From Vanessa cardui (Eukaryota; Arthropoda; Insecta; Lepidoptera; Nymphalidae): 64,000 bases of DNA. The notes beneath the pieces are model-generated. The model did no database searches. It was given only the letters and a program-made list of their open reading frames with translations, and was not told the DNA's origin. Below are positions 1 through 8,352 of this stretch, piece after piece; within the stretch, counting starts at the first letter, position 1, and the number at the start of each line of letters is the position of its first letter. The stretch lies in the NCBI RefSeq assembly GCF_905220365.1, contig NC_061153.1:5414001-5478000 (forward strand). Direction: 5' to 3'. Position numbers and translations under genes: made by a program.

Positions 1-1163
1 GCATTTGTCAAAACATTGACGACATAAATGGGTATTTCCGGGACAAATAGTGCAAAATCAAGAAACCTTCTTTGTTTTGTTCTTGGCCACATTTCTTCCA
101 TGCAACTCAACATTTGATTTGTAACAATCACGACAAAATTTTCTCGTTGATACTGCTGCACCTTCTTTTTTCTTAAGCTCGTGTTTTTGTCTTCTGGGTC
201 GTGGTGTGGTCAATCCCGTATTTTCTTGACTACCCTCAATCAACTGCTTTGCCAACAGTCGCCTAAAATCGACGACAGATATTTTCTTCTTCGTTGTACT
301 CTCATATAGTACTCTTCCATTTACTACAGCAGTATTGAGTAATAACTCGATACCGAGCTTCTTATACCACTTTAACGTCTTTCGCAGTGGACTCAAATAT
401 TGGTCTTCATTTGGTCAGATAAGTCAACGGCTGCTTTGGCTTTATTATAATCGATCACAATTTTAGGTTTAATTGTTTCAACCTCTCTTTTGTTCTTTTT
501 TTTGTAAAACCAATTGAATGTTTGGTTGACAACAAACACACATCCCTCTTATCCTTCCACTTCATAACCGTGACTCCGTTTTTGTTTTCTTTTGCCATAA
601 ACTCACCCGGTTTCAGATTTCCAGTCATGACGTCCTTTAGTAAGTTCTTCCTGTTTTTTCGTAGGGTCCCTACTAAATGAGTATCTTGTTGAACTAACTT
701 CTCAGCTAGATCTAAGCTTGTATACCAATTATCTACGAATATGGTATGACCTTTTCCAAAGTAGTTACGTGCTAAATTCAAGACAACGCTGGTTGGAGTA
801 TTATCCTGTGAATCTAATGTCTTTCCTCCATATACATCTACCTTTGTCGTATAGCCAGGAGTAGTACACAATTTAAATAGCTTGATGCCATATTTATGTC
901 TTTTCGACTTATTATATTGGCGAAAAATGATACGCCCATGAAATGGTATCATACTTTCATCGACGCATAAACATTCATCGGGAGTATAATTAATTGAAAA
1001 TGTTTGGTTCAATATTTCAACCAATCTTCGTGTTTTACCCAGCCGGTCATTTTTTGGAACTTCTTCGTTGTTGGAGAAGTGGAGCATTCTAAGCAAAACT
1101 TCGAAGCGGTTGCGATTCATAGCCTTTTTTGCAAAAGATTGACCCAACATTTCATCATTAGAC
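1..1163 (-). pseudogene. piggyBac transposase, C-terminal half (broken)
   Basis: The translation from about 1163 down to 455 matches the DDE_Tnp_1_7 domain. It shows WSNDEML at the break, the first catalytic aspartate in CLCVDESMIPFHGR, and the second in HTIFVDNWYTS. The third lies in AVDLSDQM (about 400-420), in a different frame, so there is a frameshift near 455-470 and another near 396. The ORF at 396-58 continues into a Cys-rich C-terminal zinc-binding region (CRDCYKSN). An in-frame TGA at 58-60 cuts this before the last cysteine pairs, which are still readable at 1-57 (CTICPGNTHLCRQCF). In life the enzyme cuts and pastes at TTAA sites in the nucleus. Confidence 0.85.
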
Positions 1164-1168
1164 CAATA
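1164..1168. repeat. Left copy of the CAATA target-site duplication
   Basis: CAATA at 1164-1168 recurs at 12256-12260. Removing 1169-12260 restores the continuous piggyBac reading frame across KITDY/WSNDEM. This is the behaviour expected of a short target-site duplication around the 11-kb block. One base of the right copy could instead belong to the (TTTC)n tail. Confidence 0.75.
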
Positions 1169-4100
1169 TTTTATATTCAAATTCAAAAATTTTCTGGTGC
1201 TTACTTTCGCTGGTTAGAATTTCGTGATACGTATTTGACATTAATACATAATAATGACCGCGTCCCGACTATTAATAAATTTCATTATTTGATTTCATAC
1301 TTAGAGGGTGACGCGGCCCGAATTATTTCAAATCTCGAAGTGTCAGCGGCAAATTACAATAACGCTTGGAGTTTACTCTTGGAGCGTTATGACAACAAAA
1401 GACTACTTATCCACCATCACTTAAATTCTTTATTTAACGTACAAAATATAACACGAGAATCGGAAAAATCATTGAGATACTTAATTGACCACGTCACTAA
1501 GAATATTCGAGCTCTATCAACCCTGGGGCTGCCTACAGAACATTGGGATATGATTATCATATTCATGTTATCTTCTAAACTAGACAACATTACCCTACTA
1601 AAATGGGAGGAGCTTAGTAATACCCTTAATGACGTACCGAAGTTAGATCAATTTTATAAATTTTTAAATAGTCGTGCTGATGTCCTTGAGTCAGTAAATA
1701 GAAATAGAATTAGTAATCTACATAAAAATCAAAATGGCATTACTTCAAATGACAATAAATTACAAAAACCTATTACACAAACTAAAAAAATATTTACGCA
1801 CATTAATCAAAATAAACAAAATTCATTTTTATGTATTATTTGTAATCAAAACCATAAAGTTTACGATTGTGATATTTTTAAATCTAAAAGTGAACAAGAA
1901 AGGTTTGCTGATGTGGCAAAGTATAAACTCTGTGCCAATTGTTTACGCCAAGGTCATCCTACCGCTGAATGTCGAATGGGACCCTGCCGTAAGTGCAAGG
2001 GTAAGCATAACACCATGCTTCATAAACCTACATCAGAGGATCAGACAAATTCATCTGTTAATTTTAGCAAGCAGAGTAATAATGTTCTTTTATCAACAGC
2101 CTTAATAAAAGTTTGCAACCCGCACACGGGCAAGGCAGAACGTGTTAGAGCATTATTAGACTCGGGTAGTCAATCGTCTTTTATTAGTGAGTCATTAAAA
2201 AAACGCTTATCTCTCTCTTCTAATCCTATTGACATTAAAGTCATGGGAATTGGCAATAATATAGCGAGTAATATAGCCGAAAGTTGTGTAGTCACAATCA
2301 AATCTTTAAATACTTCATTTTGTATAACTTTTTCTTGTTTTGTACTTGCTGAATTGACAGGAGAACTACCTAACACTCTTATTGATAAAAACATTTTCAA
2401 ATTGCCTAAAGAGTTAAAATTAGCCGATCCATCTTTTTATGTTCCTGGACCTATTGACTTTTTAGTTGGTGCAGATATATTTTGGAATCTATTAAAATGT
2501 GATCAAAGGGTGTTAGGTCCGAATTTACCTATTCTAAGAAATTCCTTGTTAGGTTGGTTGATAGCAGGTCCGATAAATGTAAACGTTAAAGAACATATTT
2601 ACTGTAATCACACTATTACTCCTAAAGGTAATAATAATTCTGAAATTGACAATTTATTGACTAAGTTTTGGCAACTTGAAGAGGTTCCTACTAAAACCGT
2701 TTTAAGTGAATCCGAAAAGACTTGCGAAGAACATTTTCTAAATAATACCTTTCGTACTAAAACAGGTAGGTTTTGTGTTAAGTTGCCATTGATCGATACG
2801 CCAGATTGTCTTGGAGATTCATTTACTTTGGCTAAGAAACGATTCCTTTACTTAGAAAAACGATTTCGGAAAAATTATCTTTTGAAATCGCAATATATAG
2901 ATTTTATAAATGAATATGCCGATTTAGGTCATCTATCAGAATCCGTTATTTCAAACCCGGAAAACTCATATTTCTTATGTCATCATGCTGTTTACAAAGA
3001 AAGTAGTGAATCGACCAAGTTGCGAGTTGTGTTTGATGGCTCTGCTGCAACATCATCAGGCTTTTCTCTCAACAACCTTTTATTGGTGGGGCCACACCTA
3101 CAGGATTCTCTTTTCTCCATTTTAATTCGTGCAAGACAACATAAATATCTGTTAACTGGTGACATAGAAAAGATGTATCGACAAATACTTGTCAACGATA
3201 CTGATCGTGATTTACAGCTTATATTATGGAGAGAAGACGAGTCCTTACCCCTCAAAACCTTACGTTTAAACACCGTGACTTACGGAACGTCAAGCGCAAG
3301 TTATTTGAGCACGAGATGCCTATGGCAGATTGGTGATGAATGTGAGAATAGTCTAATAAAAAATATTATACAGAAGGATTTTTATGTGGACGACTTAATA
3401 ACAGGTGCCGATGAAGAAAATCAATTACGTTTTATTAAAGATTCAGTAATTAAAGCGCTACATACAGGTTGTTTTAATCTACGGAAATTTAAGTCAAATT
3501 TGCCAAATTTTCAAAATGATAACACAGATAAACAAGATAATTTAACTTTCAGTGAATCATCGAACACACTCGGACTTGGTTGGAATCCAAACAATGACAA
3601 TTTACATTTCCCTACAATATTAGTTTCAAAATCTGAAATAATAACTAAACGCAGTATCATGTCAAATTCTTTTAAAATATTTGATCCGTTAGAACTACTC
3701 AGTCCATATATTATTTTAGTCAAAATAATATTAGAACTCAACAACAGAGTTTTCCACAAGAATTAAATATTTTGTTCAACAGATGCAGCCTAAGTCCTAA
3801 ATGTAAAATTTTATCTCTGGCGCCTTTTCTAGATAATTTAAATTTGATTAGAGTAGGTGGAAGGATAGATGCGTCAGATTGCAAATTTGATAAAAGACAT
3901 CCAATATTGTTAGATTCGTCTCACCATTTAACCAAACTACTTTTTAATCGTGAACACATAGCTAATCTCCATGCAGGTCCTCAACTTTTATTGTCAATTG
4001 TGAGAGAACGAATATGGCCTTTAAATGGAAGGCGTCTAGCACGACGCACAGTCTACAACTGTGTTCGTTGTAGACGAATTCAGGGTAAAACTTTGTATCC

Positions 4101-4540
4101 AAAAATGGGTAATTTGCCATTACAAAGAGTTACAGCTGATTTCCCCTTCCTCTCCGTTGGCATAGATTTTGCGGGACATTTCCTAATTTAAATCGCAAAG
4201 GACGAGGTGCTAAGACAATAAAATGTTATTTGTGTCTCTTTGTTTGCCTACGTTACAAGTGTATACATCTAGAAGCTGTTAGCGACTTGTCAAAGGATGC
4301 CTTTATTATGACACTTCGAAGATTTGTTGCGCGTCGTGGTAAGCCCATCGAATTTTTTTGCGACAACGGTCGTAATTTCGTAGCTGCGGCTAAAGAAATC
4401 GGTTCATTTTTAAAACGTATTGCTGAACCTATATCTGATTATGCGGCTCAGGAGGGTATAAAGTTTAATTTTTCGCCATCGTATGCTCCTCATTTTGGCG
4501 GTATTTGGGAGGCTGGAGTAAAATCGGCAAATAGAATGAA
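1169..4540 (+). mobile_element. BEL/Pao LTR-retrotransposon fragment without LTRs
   Basis: A gag-protease-RT-integrase polyprotein of the BEL/Pao superfamily is readable on the plus strand. It starts abruptly inside gag at the junction with the piggyBac sequence and stops inside the integrase core, after FGGIWEAGVKS near 4535. No LTR is visible on either side. The RNase H region between RT and integrase is missing around 3740-3780. This is therefore a doubly truncated, internally deleted copy and cannot be autonomous. Confidence 0.85.
1175..3766 (+). pseudogene. BEL/Pao gag-protease-reverse transcriptase (truncated)
   Basis: Reading from the left junction, the frame begins in gag with the family signature KFSGAYFRWLEFRDTYL, then a gag body and cysteine/histidine knuckles (CIICNQNHKVYDC, CANCLRQGHPTAEC, CRKCKGKHNTMLH). 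The aspartic protease active site is LLDSGSQSSFI. The reverse transcriptase follows, with KLRVVFDGSA, the motif A region LLTGDIEKMYRQI and the catalytic box DFYVDDLITG. The frame runs open to a stop at 3764-3766 just after FDPLELLSPYIILVKI, where RNase H should begin. An apparent upstream ATG at 1004 lies in the flanking piggyBac DNA and is not a real start. Confidence 0.85.
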
Positions 4541-4556
4541 AAAAAAATGCAGTTGT
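3772..4556 (+). pseudogene. BEL/Pao integrase (frameshifted, 3' truncated)
   Basis: The first part (3772-4191) has the N-terminal zinc-binding module, with the histidines in HIANLHAG and the cysteines in NCVRCRR, then the first catalytic aspartate in SVGIDFAG. A frameshift near 4180 moves the rest to another frame (4202-4556). There CLFVCLRYKCIHLEAVSDLS, the second aspartate in CDNGRNFV and the glutamate in FGGIWEAG are visible. Similarity ends near 4538, so the C-terminal integrase region and the LTR are absent. Confidence 0.8.
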
Positions 4557-4865
4557 AAAATAAATTAAATTTCAAGCTTTTATGTTTTTATCTATTTTAG
4601 GTATATAATGTAATTTTCAAAAATTGATAATTATTTTGTGGATACTATTTTATTAAGCAATATTTCCTTTTAATTATTACGAAAACTATATTTTAATAAA
4701 GTAATCACTTATACTGTTAATCTAAATGTTATTAAAATTAAATATAGTTTGAGATATAACTTCGTTACGCAAATGAAACACAGAGAATACGGAGAAAATA
4801 GGAAGTAGGTATGATGAACTTTAGTAAAAATATTTGGAAATAATTAGGCTAAGGAATGACCAGGG
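4541..4865. other. AT-rich spacer, nothing recognised
   Basis: No open frame, repeat or motif could be assigned between the BEL/Pao break and the viral polymerase remnant. Both junctions are abrupt. Confidence 0.6.
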
Positions 4866-4917
4866 CACTTATCTTTAATTCCTCGTTCTTGGAACCACGA
4901 TGCGTTGCTTTGGATAC

Positions 4918-6309
4918 TACGCTGGCCGTGAATGAGATATTTCTTGTTCATGCGATAGTTGGAAGTTAGTTAACCAAGGGGATGCGTAAACTATTGCTGG
5001 TATGGCTAATGCAGGGTATCCAAGTATACCTCTCTCGCTGTATGTTTGTCGCAAAAATTCTCCGACTTCACCTGTTATGGTCTTCTTCAAGTTGACATTG
5101 AAACGTGTGTCCGCATAGTAGTCATATAGTTGTTGTTTGGTTATGTTATGTTATGTTGCTGTTTCTCGGAGATGCTATCATAATGTCGTCCCCCATGGCT
5201 GCGATTACTGAACCATCCAGCTGTCCTTTTTCAACCACGTATTTCCCGATTGCCATGGAAGTCAAGGTGCCAACTATGGATGTTAACCTCCATCCGGATA
5301 ACAATCCACCGCGGTACTTCCAAACATGCTTCCCCCACTGTATTGTCAAGTCGTCCAGAGATTCTGCCTCCTCTCGCGCGATGCCTCGTGTTTCGTCATC
5401 GATATCACCAAGCTTGGTTATGATGTATTGTACCATTTGTTTCGATACTGAGTGGTCGAATCGTTCAGCGTCGGCGCATCCGTACCAACCATATTGTCTA
5501 TTCTGAAATCGTCCCAGCCAAGATGCCTCGCTGATAGGCGTATCTCCTCGTAGTCTCCCCCATCTGTACACCAAATAACACTGTCTTAAATAGGATGCCA
5601 TTGGTGTTGTTATGATTTGGCGTGTTTTTTTTGTTTCCTCCTTTAATGCCACTTTACAAACGTTTCCTTCCTGTAAAGCTATTTCATATAGGTCCACGTC
5701 CTCCAGGAATCTACCACTGTCGTCCATCACTTTTGCAAATGCCCATGCCCATTTGGATCTGAACTCCTCGCCAAAGAAAGAAACCTTGCGAGCTCCTCCG
5801 CTGGTGCCCCATCTTAGTATGTCGGAGCAGTACTCTTTAAAAGATAGATGTGGTTGTCCTGGTAAGGGCACTCCCCACTGGGATAGTGCTTGATCGTAGT
5901 ACGGTTGCAACAAGTCAAAGTCCCCCTCACTGACACCAGACACCCAAGTGGAGATGTCATTGATAATCTGCTCTTCCGTCCAGGGACTCTGACCTCCCAG
6001 ATTTTCCAAATGCATTAATAACATATATGCCGGTCCCTCCGAAAACACACGCGGAAAAGCCCATCCTGATAACGTTTTGATAGATTTACGTACGAAATCG
6101 TCGTCACATGTGCCATCGGGTGCTAATATTCCCTGTTTTTTCCGTAGTCGCATTAGATTTTGTATTTTATGCAGTATGCCTAGTAGGGTACTGGCAATGA
6201 GTGGTTGTCCAGATTTGCGCAGGAGGTAAATGTATATGTACAAGCCCAGCGCAAAAGATGTGTCTGACAATGGGAATTTAGGTGGCACACGCATCCTGAA
6301 CCGCCGCAA
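4918..6309 (-). pseudogene. Endogenous viral element: RNA-dependent RNA polymerase remnant
   Basis: A minus-strand open frame of 387 codons (6309 to 5146) carries the ordered signatures of a viral RNA-dependent RNA polymerase: a basic motif F region around residues 223-235, motif A with aspartates at 280 and 285 (CADAERFDHSV), motif B around 336-350 (SGWRLTSIVGT) and motif C around 372-376 (MGDDIM). The frame is lost at a short ATGTT repeat (about 5140-5160). Polymerase-like sequence resumes in another frame from about 5130 to a TAG at 4918-4920. No capsid gene, poly(A) or retroviral enzyme is attached. The motif set suggests a double-stranded RNA virus of toti-like or related type, but I cannot fix the family. 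It is an old, broken genomic copy. Confidence 0.8.
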
Positions 6310-6823
6310 TTTATCGAGTGATGGCTTTTCTCTACTTCTTTTTTTGGTCTATCGAGTGACGTCACGAGTGACAGTGTCAGCTGATTACCTCTCTAAGTTT
6401 ATTATAGTAAATAATTATTAATACATAGTTTTACGTGACAATAAGTGAATTATAATACTTATAATAACAACTGTTATTCGTGGAAGTGTTATCGTGGAGC
6501 AAAGATTTATACTTATTAATTAAAAACAGAAAAAAAATAATCATACAGTGTACGGACGATCAGCTGTTTTCTTAACATACCCACCAATACATGTTAATAT
6601 AAAACTTTATAGCTATAAATAAAAAACTTTTTATATAAAGAAAAACATTTATTAAAAACACAAGTGAACAGTGTTACATAAAAATATAATTATTACTATA
6701 TGAACTTTGGAATAGTACATAAAACATTTAAAATACAATTTCAATAGTTAGTGTTAAGTGCAATTTAGTAAACAATCTGAGTGTTTTCATTTAAAAAGTA
6801 GTTGTAATTGTATATTCTTTACA
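6310..6823 (+). other. Presumed 5' untranslated region of LINE A
   Basis: An AT-rich stretch without open frames lies between the viral remnant and ORF1. The exact LINE start is not visible; it may lie around 6366. LINE B has a comparable leader (about 26098-26462, minus), and both leaders contain the short word GATCAGCTG. Confidence 0.45.
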
Positions 6824-7810
6824 ATGACAAATAAATGCAATCTGTGTGGTAAATTCATAGCAGCGGTAGATAGTGCTAAATGTTCTCGTTGTACAAGCAC
6901 GTACCATCGAGCCTGCGTTAACATAAGCCCGAAAGGTTTGGCACCGACAAAATGGCAATGTCGTGACTGCAAGGGGAAGACTAAACCTCTTAATAACCCC
7001 ACAGACCCCCCCGTGCCAGAAATGAGTGAGGATACTTTTGTTGACGCTAGCATGACAACGGACGGCTCACGGACTCTCGTCAATGAAATTAGATTGCTGC
7101 GAACTGAACTGTCAACGTTTGGGCGAGAGATGGCGCAATGTAGGCAAGAGCTTACGCACATCAATACCGCAATAAATGACTTCAACACACGGGTTGATAA
7201 GATAGAGGAGAGACTTTCAACGTTAGAATTACGTATTGCCGATTGTCCGAACGCCTCTGTGGTTTCCGCGGACCAAGATATAATAACGCAACTACGACAA
7301 GAACTAAACGAAAAAGAGCAAGAAAATCTTTTAAATGACGTTGTTATACAGGGCCTAGCGGAAAAGTCAGCGGAAAATACAGTTCAGATTGTCAGCTTGG
7401 TGGCGTCCAAAATCGGTATTACGCTGGATGACAGGGACATAGTCTCAGCTGAGCGAGCGGGGCCCCGCCGCGGTCTCAATGAAGGCGAGGAGCGACCGCA
7501 CCCCCGGCCGCTCACTGTGCGCCTCGCTCGACGTGCGGTGCGCGATCAGCTACTGCGGGCGGCACGAGTGCGTCGTACTGTGGACTCGACGGGTATTATT
7601 GAAGGACAGCCGCGACGTTTTTATATTAATGAACGTCTGACAAGGACGAACGCTCAGCTATTCTTTAAGGCTCGCGAAGAAGGTCGACGGAAAGCGTGGA
7701 AGTTCATCTGGACAAATGCAGGTCGTATCTTTGTCCGAAAAGATGCCAACTCCATGTCTCATCGCATACGTTCTGAAAATGATATAATGAAATTTTTTGG
7801 AGTCGATTAA
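6824..7810 (+). CDS. LINE A ORF1: PHD finger, coiled coil, FP25K-like C-terminus
   Basis: The 328-residue ORF1 protein is expected to bind element RNA. I chose the ATG at 6824 because the cysteine-rich domain starts immediately (MTNKCNLCGKF) and the paralogue in LINE B starts the same way. Residues 5-50 form a PHD-type zinc finger (CNLC, CSRC, HRAC, CRDC). Residues about 85-145 form a heptad-rich coiled coil. The C-terminal 150 residues resemble the nucleic-acid-binding domain also found in the baculovirus FP25K family, which LINE ORF1s share; it ends in a conserved KFFG. About half the residues match LINE B ORF1. Confidence 0.85.
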   Translation: MTNKCNLCGKFIAAVDSAKCSRCTSTYHRACVNISPKGLAPTKWQCRDCKGKTKPLNNPTDPPVPEMSEDTFVDASMTTDGSRTLVNEIRLLRTELSTFGREMAQCRQELTHINTAINDFNTRVDKIEERLSTLELRIADCPNASVVSADQDIITQLRQELNEKEQENLLNDVVIQGLAEKSAENTVQIVSLVASKIGITLDDRDIVSAERAGPRRGLNEGEERPHPRPLTVRLARRAVRDQLLRAARVRRTVDSTGIIEGQPRRFYINERLTRTNAQLFFKAREEGRRKAWKFIWTNAGRIFVRKDANSMSHRIRSENDIMKFFGVD

Positions 7811-7821
7811 ATTGGAAACTC

Positions 7822-8352
7822 ATGTATACTGGCACTCACAATGTATTCTTAATTTTAATTTTTACATTAGCTAAATTTTATACTTCATATTTCGTTTTTC
7901 TAAGCAAGTATGTACAACTTAGTCAACATCTTGCAAAAATCTGTAGAATCGTTATAATAATATTTATTATTATTTTAGAAAATTATATTATATTCTTTTG
8001 TTATTTTTATATCTCAATACTGTGTCGAATAGGAGTGTGCAACTATGGTATAATGATAAGGTATTGTTTTGTTGCTATATATTTGTTTTTAACTCATATA
8101 TTTTTAATAACTTATACAACTACAATTTATAAATATACATATATACATAAATACTCATTATATAAAAATATTACAATTCTATTAAAACTTACAATTTTAC
8201 TAATGTTTATATGTATAGTATACTTTTATTTTAGAACATGCAAATTATATGACATCTACCCTATCTTTACAATATATATAAAAACTAAAAAGTATAATTG
8301 GTTGTATATTAAAATTTTTAACAAATCGCTTAAATGTTGCAATGTTGAATAA
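7822..8352 (+). CDS. LINE A middle ORF: hydrophobic protein of unknown function
   Basis: I do not recognise this 176-codon frame. It starts with an ATG 11 nt after the ORF1 stop, fills the whole ORF1-ORF2 interval and ends 11 nt inside ORF2. The product is rich in I, F, Y, L and C, with about four segments that could span a membrane (roughly residues 7-27, 41-68, 77-99 and 117-137). LINE B, a clearly diverged relative, keeps a 175-codon hydrophobic frame in the same place (24560-25087, minus). The frame is minus one relative to ORF1 in both. In DNA this AT-rich such a run without stops is unlikely by chance. Sequence similarity between the two proteins is weak, so function and even expression are inference. 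Confidence 0.55.
   Translation: MYTGTHNVFLILIFTLAKFYTSYFVFLSKYVQLSQHLAKICRIVIIIFIIILENYIIFFCYFYISILCRIGVCNYGIMIRYCFVAIYLFLTHIFLITYTTTIYKYTYIHKYSLYKNITILLKLTILLMFICIVYFYFRTCKLYDIYPIFTIYIKTKKYNWLYIKIFNKSLKCCNVE

Noticed and set aside
1004..1170. Upstream start of the BEL/Pao frame at 1004
   Set aside because: This part lies in the antisense of the piggyBac transposase; the BEL text begins only after the junction at about 1169.
7789..7800. Classical minus-one slippery heptamer at the end of LINE A ORF1
   Set aside because: A AAT TTT is present as a string but not in the ORF1 codon register (codons are AAA TTT TTT). I kept only the weaker statement about the T-run.
6824..7810. ORF1 C-terminus resembles baculovirus FP25K
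   Set aside because: The domain occurs widely in insect LINE ORF1 proteins. The PHD finger, coiled coil and following ORF2 show a retrotransposon gene, not an integrated baculovirus.
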